DNA from: Microthrixaceae bacterium
GTDB taxonomy: Bacteria; Actinomycetota; Acidimicrobiia; Acidimicrobiales; DATDAH01
Reading direction: 5' to 3'
NCBI GenBank assembly: GCA_020637195.1
Contig: JACJWK010000029.1
Span: forward strand, 1 to 25,663
Length of the DNA: 25,663 nt
The translations under genes were made by a program, and so were the position numbers. Below are positions 7,042 through 13,680 of this stretch, piece after piece; position 1 is the first letter of the stretch, and every line of letters begins with the position of its first letter. The notes below the pieces were generated by a model that was not told the DNA's origin, made no database searches, and was given only the letters and a program-made list of their open reading frames with translations.

Positions 7042-7409
7042 TGCGCAGTGACCCGACGAGCTGCGAGCGGGTGGCCGACGAGCTGGCGGCGGCCGCCGGC
7101 GGGACCGGTGTCCTGGCGCCCTCCGTGCGCCGACACGTCGATCGCTGCCTGCGCTGCCAGGCGGTCGCCGCGCAGCACCGCAAGCTGGCGCGGGCCCTGC
7201 ACGACCTCGCGGGCGACGAGCTGCCCGCGCCGCCGGGACTCGAGGACGATGTGCTGCTCGCCCTCGACGAGCTCGACCGGGCCGGCGTGCTCGACCACCT
7301 GCGCCATCACCGCGCCGCGTACCTCGGTGGCCTGGCGGCGGGGGTGGCCAGCGTGGCCGGGGCCATCGTCCTGGCCCGTTCCCGCCGCGCCGTCGGCCGG
7401 GTCGCCTGA
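7041..7409 (+). CDS. Putative zinc-binding anti-sigma factor with one transmembrane helix
   Basis: The protein is 122 aa. It overlaps the sigma gene by one base (TGATG), the classical arrangement of an ECF sigma with its inhibitor. Residues 32-39 read HVDRCLRC, the HxxxCxxC core of zinc-binding anti-sigma (ZAS/zf-HC2) domains, and Cys8 in TSCERVADEL can supply the fourth ligand. A hydrophobic stretch at about 93-112 (AYLGGLAAGVASVAGAIVLA) predicts a single membrane helix near the C-terminus, leaving only a short basic tail outside. Sensing would therefore need a partner or a redox/zinc response. The family assignment rests on motif plus context. Confidence 0.82.
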   Translation: MRSDPTSCERVADELAAAAGGTGVLAPSVRRHVDRCLRCQAVAAQHRKLARALHDLAGDELPAPPGLEDDVLLALDELDRAGVLDHLRHHRAAYLGGLAAGVASVAGAIVLARSRRAVGRVA

Positions 7410-7451
7410 GCGCCTCCGCGGCGCCGAATGGGGACTCGGGGGGTGCTCTGG

Positions 7452-7457
7452 TAGGCT
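7452..7457 (+). promoter_or_regulatory. -10 box TAGGCT for the tRNA-Trp/secE/nusG unit
   Basis: TAGGCT lies 22 nt before the mature tRNA-Trp 5' end, a normal leader for a tRNA. No good -35 is visible at 17-18 bp spacing. Confidence 0.5.
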
Positions 7458-7479
7458 CACTCGTTCGCAGGACCCCCAA

Positions 7480-7552
7480 AGGGCAGTAGCTCAATTGGTA
7501 GAGCACTGGTCTCCAAAACCAGCGGTTGGGGGTTCGAGTCCCTCCTGCCCTG
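7480..7552 (+). tRNA. tRNA-Trp (anticodon CCA)
   Basis: The acceptor AGGGCAG pairs with CTGCCCT. The anticodon stem CTGGT/ACCAG encloses CTCCAAA, giving CCA. The T-arm is GGGGG/CCCTC around TTCGAGT with one G-U pair, and the discriminator is G. No CCA is encoded. tRNA-Trp directly before secE is a familiar actinobacterial arrangement. Confidence 0.96.
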
Positions 7553-7609
7553 CTCACCACGTCTGAAACCCACGCACGCCTGAACGCTTCGCGACACGAG
7601 GTCGGCCCC

Positions 7610-7918
7610 ATGGCCATGAACCGAGAACAGAAGAGGATGATGCAGCGTCAGGGCCAGATCGGCCCCGACGGCGAGCCCGTCGCGAAGCAGCGCAAGCGCC
7701 CCGCTCCCCAGCCCAAGGCCAAGGAGCAGCGCACCACCCCCATGCAGTTCCTGCGGGAGGTGCGCACCGAGCTGCGCAAGGTGGCGTGGCCCACCCGGGC
7801 GGAGGTCATCAACTACTCGATCATCGTGTTCGTCACCGTCGTCGTCCTCACCACGCTGATCGCCCTGCTCGACATCGCCTTCTCCGAATGGGTCCTCAAG
7901 CTCCTCAACGTCGAATAG
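7610..7918 (+). CDS. secE: Preprotein translocase subunit SecE
   Basis: The protein is 102 aa from the ATG at 7610, chosen because GAGG at 7598-7601 lies 8 nt upstream. SecE clamps the two halves of SecY in the membrane. A basic, polar N-terminal extension (1-45) precedes the conserved amphipathic helix FLREVRTELRKVAWPTRAEV (47-66), the signature of the family. A single transmembrane helix follows at about 70-89, and a short tail ends LNVE. The stop is 2 nt before nusG, so the two are cotranscribed and probably coupled. A second in-frame ATG at 7616 is possible but lies farther from the binding site. Confidence 0.96.
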   Translation: MAMNREQKRMMQRQGQIGPDGEPVAKQRKRPAPQPKAKEQRTTPMQFLREVRTELRKVAWPTRAEVINYSIIVFVTVVVLTTLIALLDIAFSEWVLKLLNVE

Positions 7919-7920
7919 CC

Positions 7921-8664
7921 ATGACTGACTTCTCCGACTCCCCCGAATCCACCGATCCCGAGCCCGACGAGGGAACGGCCGCGGCCGTCGCCACGTCCGA
8001 GCCCGAGGTCGGCGCCCCGACCGACGGCGACGTCCCGACCGACGGCGAGGCGGCCGTCGACGCCGACGTCCTCCTCGACGAGGAGGAGGAGCACGCGCGC
8101 CCGCCGGTCGAGAGCCCCTACGACCGGCCCGGCCGCTGGTACGTCGTCCACACCCAGTCGGGCTACGAGAAGAAGGTCAAGCAGAACCTCGAGGCCCGGA
8201 CCTCGTCGATGAACATGGAGGGATCGATCTACGAGGTCGTGATCCCCATGGAAGACGTCATGGAGTTCAAGAACGGCAAGAAGGTCGTCGTCCAGAAGAA
8301 GGTCTTCCCCGGCTACCTGCTCGTGCGCTGCACCCTCGACGACGACTCCTGGTACGTCATCCGCAACACCCCGGGCATCACCGGGTTCGTCGGCTCCGGG
8401 GCCAAGCCCTCGCCTCTCCCCCGCAAGGACGTCGAGTCGTTCCTCCAGGTCAAGCCCGAGGGCGAAGAGGTGCAGAAGCGGGGCAAGCCGCGCCTCGAGT
8501 TCGAGATCAACGAGACCGTCCGCGTGAAGGAAGGCCCCTTCGCCGACTTCTCCGGCGAGATCGTCGAGATCAACGAGGACCAGCTCAAGGTCAAGGTGCT
8601 GGTCAACATCTTCGGCCGGGAGACCCCGGTCGAGCTCGAGTTCAGCCAGGTGGCCAAGCTCTAG
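7921..8664 (+). CDS. nusG: Transcription termination/antitermination protein NusG
   Basis: The protein is 247 aa. Residues 71-165 form the NGN domain (GRWYVVHTQSGYEKKVKQNL, VFPGYLLVRC, GITGFVG), which binds the RNA polymerase clamp. Residues about 195-247 form the KOW domain (GPFADFSGEIVEINEDQLKVKV), which contacts S10 or Rho. Residues 1-70 are an acidic Asp/Glu/Ala/Pro-rich extension absent from E. coli NusG but common, with variable sequence, in actinobacteria. It begins 2 nt after the secE stop with no room for an independent leader, so translation is probably coupled. Confidence 0.97.
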   Translation: MTDFSDSPESTDPEPDEGTAAAVATSEPEVGAPTDGDVPTDGEAAVDADVLLDEEEEHARPPVESPYDRPGRWYVVHTQSGYEKKVKQNLEARTSSMNMEGSIYEVVIPMEDVMEFKNGKKVVVQKKVFPGYLLVRCTLDDDSWYVIRNTPGITGFVGSGAKPSPLPRKDVESFLQVKPEGEEVQKRGKPRLEFEINETVRVKEGPFADFSGEIVEINEDQLKVKVLVNIFGRETPVELEFSQVAKL

Positions 8665-8709
8665 GCCACCGCCGAGCGCCCACCACGACACAGGAAAGCA
8701 CACGGAGCA

Positions 8710-9135
8710 ATGGCGAAGAAGAAGGTCCTCGCGATCGTCAAGATCCAGATCCCCGCCGGCCAGGCGACCCCGGCCCCCCCGGTCGGCACCGCGCTCGGCC
8801 CCCACGGCGTGGCCATCATGGACTTCTGCAAGGCGTACAACGAAAAGACCGAGTCCCAGCGCGGCCAGATCATCCCGGCCGAGATCACCATCTACGAGGA
8901 CCGCTCGTTCACGTTCATCACCAAGACGTCGCCCACGTCCACCCTGTTGCGCAGCGCGGCGGGGCTCGACAAGGCGGCCGAGAACCCGGGCCGCGAGACC
9001 GTGGGCAAGATCACCCAGGCCCAGCTCACCGAGATCGCCGAGCAGAAGATGCCCGACCTCAACGCCAACGACCTCGAGGCCGCCAAGCTCCAGGTCGCGG
9101 GCACCGCCCGGTCCATGGGGATCGAGATCGGCTGA
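8710..9135 (+). CDS. rplK: 50S ribosomal protein L11
   Basis: The protein is 141 aa, the exact usual length. L11 binds the GTPase-associated centre of 23S rRNA and is the target site of thiopeptides. The N-terminal domain contains PAPPVGTALGPHGV with the proline pair that contacts thiostrepton. The C-terminal RNA-binding domain has KTSPTSTLLRSAAG, VGKITQAQL and GTARSMGIEI. It follows nusG by 45 nt and precedes rplA by 101 nt. The SD is modest: GGAG ends 3 nt before the ATG, and AGGA lies farther upstream. Confidence 0.98.
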   Translation: MAKKKVLAIVKIQIPAGQATPAPPVGTALGPHGVAIMDFCKAYNEKTESQRGQIIPAEITIYEDRSFTFITKTSPTSTLLRSAAGLDKAAENPGRETVGKITQAQLTEIAEQKMPDLNANDLEAAKLQVAGTARSMGIEIG

Positions 9136-9236
9136 GGCCACCCGCGGCCCGTCACCCGACGGCGACCCGCACCACCACCATCCACCGCGCGCCGGGACGA
9201 CCTCGCCCGGCCGCCGAGACCACGAGGGAGCCAGCG

Positions 9237-9953
9237 ATGGCGAGGAGCAAGAAGCAGGCCGAGGCCGCCAAGGCCGTCGACCCCGACCACCTGTACCCCC
9301 CGACCGAGGCCCTGGAGCTGGTGCAGCGCCTCGCGACGGCCAAGTTCGACGAGACCGTCGAGCTCGCGGTGCGCCTGGGGGTCGACCCCCGCAAGGCCGA
9401 CCAGATGGTGCGCGGCACCGTGGCGCTGCCGTCGGGCACGGGCAAGGACGTGCGCGTCGCGGTGTTCGCCACGGGCGAGGCCGCCACGGCCGCGCGCGAG
9501 GCGGGTGCCGACCTGGTGGGCGGCGACGACCTCGCCGCCGAGGTCGAGGGCGGGATGCTCGACTTCGACGTGGCCATCGCCACCCCCGACATGATGCCGA
9601 CGGTCGGCAAGCTCGGCCGTTCCCTCGGCCCCCGGGGCCTCATGCCCAACCCCAAGACCGGCACGGTCACGCCAGACGTGGCCAAGGCCGTCGGCGAGTT
9701 CAAGGGCGGCAAGGTCGAGTACCGCACCGACCGCCAGGGCAACGTCCACGTGCCCCTCGGCAAGGCCTCCTTCGCCATCGACGCGCTGGTCGCCAACTTC
9801 CGGGCGGTGGTCGACGAGCTCGAGCGGGTGAAGCCGGCGGCGGCCAAGGGCCGCTACGTGCGGCGGGTCACGGTGTCCTCCACCATGGGCCCCGGCGTCA
9901 AGGTCGACCACACCCTCGCCGAGGACGGCGCCGAGGCCGAGCCCGCAGCCTGA
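9237..9953 (+). CDS. rplA: 50S ribosomal protein L1
   Basis: The protein is 238 aa, close to the usual 230-240. L1 forms the mobile stalk at the E site and in many bacteria also represses its own operon. Conserved elements include KFDETVELAVRLGVDPRKAD, RGTVALPSGTGKDVRVAVF, the signature TVGKLGRSLGPRGLMPNPKTG at about 122-142, and SSTMGPGVKVD near the C-terminus. GAGGGAG at 9223-9229 is the ribosome binding site. No strong terminator follows; the rplJ promoter begins within 15 nt of the stop. Confidence 0.98.
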   Translation: MARSKKQAEAAKAVDPDHLYPPTEALELVQRLATAKFDETVELAVRLGVDPRKADQMVRGTVALPSGTGKDVRVAVFATGEAATAAREAGADLVGGDDLAAEVEGGMLDFDVAIATPDMMPTVGKLGRSLGPRGLMPNPKTGTVTPDVAKAVGEFKGGKVEYRTDRQGNVHVPLGKASFAIDALVANFRAVVDELERVKPAAAKGRYVRRVTVSSTMGPGVKVDHTLAEDGAEAEPAA

Positions 9954-9963
9954 GCGGGCCCGA

Positions 9964-9994
9964 TTGTCCCGGAGCCCACGGGCCCCGGTAGCCT
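9964..9994 (+). promoter_or_regulatory. Promoter for rplJL
   Basis: TAGCCT at 9989-9994 is a -10 box of the TAGSCT type used by several genes here. TTGTCC at 9964-9969 is a possible -35, with a long 19-bp spacer. Transcription from here gives a leader of about 175 nt before rplJ. Confidence 0.45.
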
Positions 9995-10047
9995 TCACCC
10001 CCACAACCGATCGCAACTCTGCTCGCCGTAGACCTCCGGTGCCGCCC

Positions 10048-10128
10048 TCGGGTGGCGTAACGGGCCCTCGGGCCCACCCGACGAGGCGGACTCCTCACTC
10101 CGGGGCGTTCGCACGCGCGAGCGCCCCG
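10048..10128 (+). promoter_or_regulatory. Structured rplJ leader: two hairpins, the second attenuator-like
   Basis: Hairpin 1 pairs TCGGGTGG (10048-10055) with CCACCCGA (10074-10081). Hairpin 2 at 10101-10128 is a 12-bp stem, CGGGGCGTTCGC with GCGAGCGCCCCG, a 4-nt loop and one wobble pair, followed by TTTCCC. This is where many bacteria keep the L10(L12)4 autoregulatory leader. The second hairpin could act as an attenuator, though its T-run is only three. Confidence 0.5.
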
Positions 10129-10175
10129 TTTCCCGTCTCCGCCACGGAGACCCGACCCTGAGAGAGGAGGTGCCC

Positions 10176-10931
10176 ATGGACAACCCGAGGCCGGAGAAGG
10201 TCGCGGTGGTGGCCGAGGTCCGCGAGAAGCTGGACGGAGCCGATGCCGTGGTGCTCACCGACTACCGCGGACTCGACGTCACCGCCATGGGCACGCTGCG
10301 GCGGGCGCTCACGGCCGCCGGCGGCGACTTCAAGATCTACAAGAACACGCTGGTGCGCTTCGCCGCCCGCGACCTCGAGCTCGAGCTCGACGACCTGCTC
10401 CTCGGGCCCACCGCCATCGCGTTCGTGCCCCGCAAGGAGGACGGCACGCCGGGTGACCCGGTCGCGGTGGCCAAGGCCCTGCGCGACTTCGCCCGGGGCA
10501 ACGAGCACCTCGTGGTGAAGGGCGGCCTGCTCGGCACCAAGGTGCTCAGCGTCGACGACATCAAGGCCCTCGCCGAGGTGGCGCCGCGCGAGGAGCTGCT
10601 CGCCCGCCTGGCCGGGGGCATGGCGGCCCCGATGCAGCAGTTCGCGGGCCTGCTGGCGGCGCTGCCCCGCAACTTCGCCTACGGCCTGAAGGCCCTCATC
10701 GACCAGGGCGGCGCTCCCGGCGCCCCTGCGGCCGAGGAGGCCCCCGCCGAGGCGAGCGGCACCGAGGAGCCCGCCACCGAGGGCGCCGCGGCCGCCGAGG
10801 CCGTCGCCGACACCGAGACCGAGGCCGCGGCTGCGGCCGACGACACCACCGAGGCGGTCGACGCCGCCGAGGCCGAGACCACCGAAGACACCGAAGAGGC
10901 CGCCGCGGACGCGTCGGCCGAGGAGGAATGA
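10176..10931 (+). CDS. rplJ: 50S ribosomal protein L10 with long acidic C-terminal tail
   Basis: The protein is 251 aa, against the usual 165-180. L10 anchors L7/L12 dimers to form the ribosomal stalk. Residues 1-180 are canonical: KVAVVAEVREKLDGADAVVLTDYRGL, the KIYKNTLVRFAA motif, and a C-terminal helical region with FAGLLAALPRNFAYGLKALI. From about residue 182 the protein becomes an Ala/Glu/Asp/Thr tail of roughly 70 residues with no hydrophobic core, probably disordered. The start is the ATG at 10176, because AGAGAGGAGG (10161-10170) lies 5 nt upstream; a GTG at 10170 would overlap that site. The stop overlaps the rplL start. Confidence 0.97.
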   Translation: MDNPRPEKVAVVAEVREKLDGADAVVLTDYRGLDVTAMGTLRRALTAAGGDFKIYKNTLVRFAARDLELELDDLLLGPTAIAFVPRKEDGTPGDPVAVAKALRDFARGNEHLVVKGGLLGTKVLSVDDIKALAEVAPREELLARLAGGMAAPMQQFAGLLAALPRNFAYGLKALIDQGGAPGAPAAEEAPAEASGTEEPATEGAAAAEAVADTETEAAAAADDTTEAVDAAEAETTEDTEEAAADASAEEE

Positions 10932-11323
10932 TGGCTGTGACCAAGGACGAGATCCTCGACGCGATCTCCAACATGACCGTCCTCGAGCTGAGCGAGCTGC
11001 TCACCGAGTTCGAGGAGAAGTTCAACGTGACCGCAGCGGCCCCCGTGGCCGCCGTGGCGGCGGCGCCGGCGGGCGGCGGCGGTGACGCCGGCGGTGGTGG
11101 CGGCGAGGAGCAGGACGAGTTCGACGTCATCCTCGCGGGCGCCGGCGACAAGAAGATCCAGGTCATCAAGGAGGTGCGCGCCCTCACCAACCTGGGCCTC
11201 AAGGAGGCCAAGGAGCTCGTGGACAGCGCCCCCAAGCCGGTCCTGGAGAAGGCGTCCAAGGAGGACGCCGAGAAGGCCAAGGCCCAGCTCGAGGAGGCCG
11301 GCGCCACCGTCGAGCTCAAGTAG
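10931..11323 (+). CDS. rplL: 50S ribosomal protein L7/L12
   Basis: The protein is 130 aa. L7/L12 forms the stalk dimers that recruit translational GTPases, including the EF-Tu encoded upstream. The N-terminal dimerisation domain is at about 1-35. A hinge follows that is richer in glycine than usual (GGGGDAGGGGG, about 48-58). The C-terminal factor-binding domain carries DEFDVILAGAGDKKIQVIKEVR and NLGLKEAKELVDSAPKPVLE. The ATG at 10931 overlaps the rplJ TGA (ATGA) and has AGGAGG 4 nt upstream, indicating coupled translation. An ATG one codon earlier (10928) is too close to the binding site. Confidence 0.98.
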   Translation: MAVTKDEILDAISNMTVLELSELLTEFEEKFNVTAAAPVAAVAAAPAGGGGDAGGGGGEEQDEFDVILAGAGDKKIQVIKEVRALTNLGLKEAKELVDSAPKPVLEKASKEDAEKAKAQLEEAGATVELK

Positions 11324-11340
11324 CCCGACCGACGCTTCGA

Positions 11341-11370
11341 CGGTGCCCGGCCCCGAGGGGCCGGGCACCG
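11341..11370 (+). terminator. Strong hairpin after rplL
   Basis: A perfect inverted repeat, CGGTGCCCGGCCCC (11341-11354) against GGGGCCGGGCACCG (11357-11370), lies 18 nt after the rplL stop. It forms a stem of 13 or so base pairs. No T-tract follows, as in many actinobacterial terminators. It would end the rplJL transcript before the phosphatase promoter. Confidence 0.7.
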
Positions 11371-11387
11371 GCGCGTCCGGCGACCGG

Positions 11388-11393
11388 TACGGT
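11388..11393 (+). promoter_or_regulatory. -10 box TACGGT of a leaderless-type promoter
   Basis: TACGGT ends exactly 6 nt before the GTG at 11400, the same geometry as at 1230. No Shine-Dalgarno is present. Confidence 0.5.
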
Positions 11394-11399
11394 GGCGCC

Positions 11400-12410
11400 G
11401 TGACCACACCGATGCTCGACGTCGAGCGCGAGGACGGCGCGCTCGTGGTGCGTTGGGCGCCCGCCTCGCCGGGCGACCGCCTCGTCGTGGGCGAGAGCCC
11501 GGACGAGGCCGACGGGCACGAGGTCGCCCACGACGGGTCGGGCGAGGCGCGGCTGGGCGACCTCGATCCCGCCGTCCGCCACTACGTGCACCTGCACCAC
11601 GGCGACGCTCCCGTCGCGGTGGCGGCCGAGCGCCTCGTGCCGCTCGAGGGCACCCTCAACTTCCGCGACCTCGGCGGGTACCGCACCGCCGACGGGCGGC
11701 AGGTGCGCTGGGGCCGGGTGTTCCGCTCCGACGCCCTCGGTCGCCTCACCGATGCCGACCTCACCTACCTCGAGCGCCTCGGCGTCCGCCTCGTCTGCGA
11801 CTTCCGCGACGACCACGAGACCCAGAAGGCGCCGAGCCGCCTGCCCGCGCACCCGGACCTGCGGATGGAGCGGTTCCCGATCGGGGCGGGGGGCGACACC
11901 AACGAGGTGGCGGGCGACCGCAAGGACGGCCTCACCGACCTCGTGCTGGCGGGCCGGCTCGGCGAGGTCAGCCCCGAGACGCTGGGGGACTTCTACGTGG
12001 GCATGCTCGAGAGCCGCAGCGAGCCCCTCGTGGCCGTCCTCGAGCGGGTGGCCGACCCGGTCAACCACCCGGTCGTGTTCCACTGCACCGCGGGCAAGGA
12101 CCGCACCGGCGTGCTGGCCGCGGTGCTGCTGTCCGTGCTCGGCGTGGACGACGAGCGCATCCTCGACGACTACGAGCTGACCGACCGCTACCGCACGCCG
12201 CACCGCCTGGCCGAGGTCGCTCCCCGCCTGGCCGAGGCCGGCGTCGAGCTGGACAAGGTGCGGGCCCTGTTCTCGGCGCAGCGGCCGGTGCTGGCCCGCA
12301 CCCTCGCCACCCTCGACGAGCGCTACGGCTCGGTCCGCGGCTTCCTCACCGGCCCCGCCGGGGTCGACCCCGCGACGATCGAGCGCCTCCGCGAGATCCT
12401 GCTGGTCTGA
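11400..12410 (+). CDS. Tyrosine-protein phosphatase (DSP-PTPase superfamily, Y_phosphatase3 type)
   Basis: The protein is 336 aa. Residues 1-75 look like a small beta-sandwich of fibronectin-III style (LVVRWAPASPGDRLVVGES). The phosphatase domain begins with LEGTLNFRDLGGYRTADGR (82-100), the hallmark N-terminal motif of this family, and contains FRSDALGRLTDAD and the P-loop HCTAGKDRTG (228-237) with catalytic Cys229 and Arg235. It removes phosphate from phosphotyrosine or related substrates; MptpB-like lipid phosphatase activity is also possible. No signal peptide is visible, so it is probably cytosolic. It is transcribed separately from rplJL. The GTG start is chosen from the leaderless promoter; codons upstream run through the terminator. 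Confidence 0.92.
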   Translation: MTTPMLDVEREDGALVVRWAPASPGDRLVVGESPDEADGHEVAHDGSGEARLGDLDPAVRHYVHLHHGDAPVAVAAERLVPLEGTLNFRDLGGYRTADGRQVRWGRVFRSDALGRLTDADLTYLERLGVRLVCDFRDDHETQKAPSRLPAHPDLRMERFPIGAGGDTNEVAGDRKDGLTDLVLAGRLGEVSPETLGDFYVGMLESRSEPLVAVLERVADPVNHPVVFHCTAGKDRTGVLAAVLLSVLGVDDERILDDYELTDRYRTPHRLAEVAPRLAEAGVELDKVRALFSAQRPVLARTLATLDERYGSVRGFLTGPAGVDPATIERLREILLV

Positions 12411-12487
12411 AGGCCGGCGGTCCGACGGCGGGCTGGTCCGAGGGTGAGGACCGTGGGCCCGGGCCGACCCGCCTCCCGCTGCCCGTC

Positions 12488-12506
12488 GCCCGCCTATCCG
12501 GCGGGC
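12488..12506. terminator. Hairpin between convergent phosphatase and methyltransferase genes
   Basis: GCCCGCC (12488-12494) pairs with GGCGGGC (12500-12506) around a 5-nt loop. The hairpin overlaps the methyltransferase stop codon and lies 77 nt after the phosphatase stop. The T-tract is only two bases, so this is modest support for termination of the plus-strand transcript. Confidence 0.4.
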
Positions 12507-13555
12507 TTGGTGGCGGTCAGCACCATCCAGGGCAGGTCGAGGTGGAACTCCTCGAGCTGGAGGTCCTCGGCGCCGAGCCGGCGCAGGACCGCCTCGTAGC
12601 GCTCGGGGCCGCGGAGGGTCCACGCCCATCCGAGCAGGGTGAGCAGCGAGAAGGGCACCGGCTGGTAGTCCTTCAGGTCCACGCGGGACCGCTCGAACAC
12701 CAACAGGGTGCCCCCCGGCTCGAGCGCCGACCAGGCGGCCTCGAGGAGCTCGGCGGCCTTGTCGTCGGGCCAGTCGTGCAGCGTGCTCTTGAAGGTGACG
12801 AGGTCGCAGCCGCGGGGCAGCTCGTCGGCGAAGGCGTCGCCCCCGACGTACTCGACGCGGTCGAAACCGGGCCGCCCGGCCAGCGTCCGCCGGCCGATGG
12901 CCACGACCCCGGGGAGGTCGAACACGGCGGCGTGGAGATCCGGGGCGTGCTCGCAGACCGTGCAGGCGAACTGGCCGGTGTTGCCCCCGATGTCGAGCAT
13001 CCGGCGGTGGGCGGAGAAGTCGTACTTCGAGCAGACCACCGGGGCCTCGTACCGCGACAGCGTGTTCATGTAGTCGACCCAGGCCTCGGTGGCGGCCTGG
13101 TCCCACGGGTTCTCGCTGTCGTGGAGGTCGAACTGGTAGAGGCGCAGGTACTCGTCGCCGATCGGACCGTCGGGCGACGTCTCGGTCGCGGGCTCGTGGA
13201 TCGCGTGCTCCGCCACCTCGCCGAGGGCGAACACCGCGGAGGTGTCGAAGGCGAGGTCGCGCACGAGCATCGTCGAGTACTTGATCTGCGCCTCCATGAG
13301 GTGGCGGAACCGCAGCGCCTCGCCGAAGCGCTCGGTGAGGGCGTAGTGCCCGTCGCGCTGCTCGACGACGCCGTTCGCCTCGAGGACCGAGAGGAAGAAG
13401 CGCAGCAGGTGGTCGGGCTCGGAGGCCGGGAGGGGGGCGTCGAGCAGCTCGTCGATCAGCCCCCGCCGGAAGGCCTCGCCGACGGTGAGGGACTCGTAGA
13501 TGCCGCGGAGGAACTCGTGGATGACGACGTAGTCGGTGGGCGAGTCCTCACCCAC
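12494..13555 (-). CDS. SAM-dependent O-methyltransferase (methyltransferase family 2-like)
   Basis: The protein is 353 aa. The N-terminal third is a helical winged-helix dimerisation region (GEAFRRGLIDELL, DHLLRFFLSVLEANGVVEQ). The Rossmann domain has motif I LDIGGNTGQF (187-196), the acidic loop FDLPGVV (212-218), GGDAFADELP, and FKSTLHDWPDD with His260, the position of the catalytic base in plant-type and polyketide O-methyltransferases. It would transfer a methyl group from SAM to a small-molecule hydroxyl; the substrate is unknown. The frame opens at a GTG at 13597, but that codon lies inside the likely -10 box. The GTG at 13555, with GAGGGGG 8 nt upstream, is preferred. It is divergent from the hydroxylase-like gene. 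Confidence 0.88.
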   Translation of the reverse strand: MGEDSPTDYVVIHEFLRGIYESLTVGEAFRRGLIDELLDAPLPASEPDHLLRFFLSVLEANGVVEQRDGHYALTERFGEALRFRHLMEAQIKYSTMLVRDLAFDTSAVFALGEVAEHAIHEPATETSPDGPIGDEYLRLYQFDLHDSENPWDQAATEAWVDYMNTLSRYEAPVVCSKYDFSAHRRMLDIGGNTGQFACTVCEHAPDLHAAVFDLPGVVAIGRRTLAGRPGFDRVEYVGGDAFADELPRGCDLVTFKSTLHDWPDDKAAELLEAAWSALEPGGTLLVFERSRVDLKDYQPVPFSLLTLLGWAWTLRGPERYEAVLRRLGAEDLQLEEFHLDLPWMVLTATKPAG

Positions 13556-13595
13556 CGGAGACGCCCCCTCGGGGCACGGGGAAGAGCACCGGGGC

Positions 13596-13601
13596 ACCCT
13601 A
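13596..13601 (-). promoter_or_regulatory. -10 box TAGGGT for the methyltransferase gene
   Basis: TAGGGT on the minus strand lies about 40 nt before the preferred GTG start at 13555. It shares a 125-bp divergent intergenic region with the TATACT box of the plus-strand gene. Confidence 0.4.
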
Positions 13602-13662
13602 GCAGGGGCCCCGGAACGGCCTCCGGGCCCGTGCCCCGGGCGACCGGCGGAACGGCCTGTCG

Positions 13663-13668
13663 TATACT
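13663..13668 (+). promoter_or_regulatory. -10 box TATACT for the hydroxylase-like gene
   Basis: TATACT is the best match to the canonical TATAAT in the window. It ends 12 nt before the ATG at 13681, giving a leader of only a few bases. No ribosome binding site is visible. Confidence 0.5.
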
Positions 13669-13680
13669 CGGCGACCAGCT

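Noticed and set aside
11331..13106. A large minus-strand frame covering the phosphatase
   Set aside because: It is antisense shadow with no recognisable motifs and contradicts the clear HCTAGKDRTG phosphatase on the plus strand.
13553..13597. GTG at 13597 as the methyltransferase start
   Set aside because: It overlaps the likely -10 box TAGGGT, and the GTG at 13555 has a purine-rich binding site.
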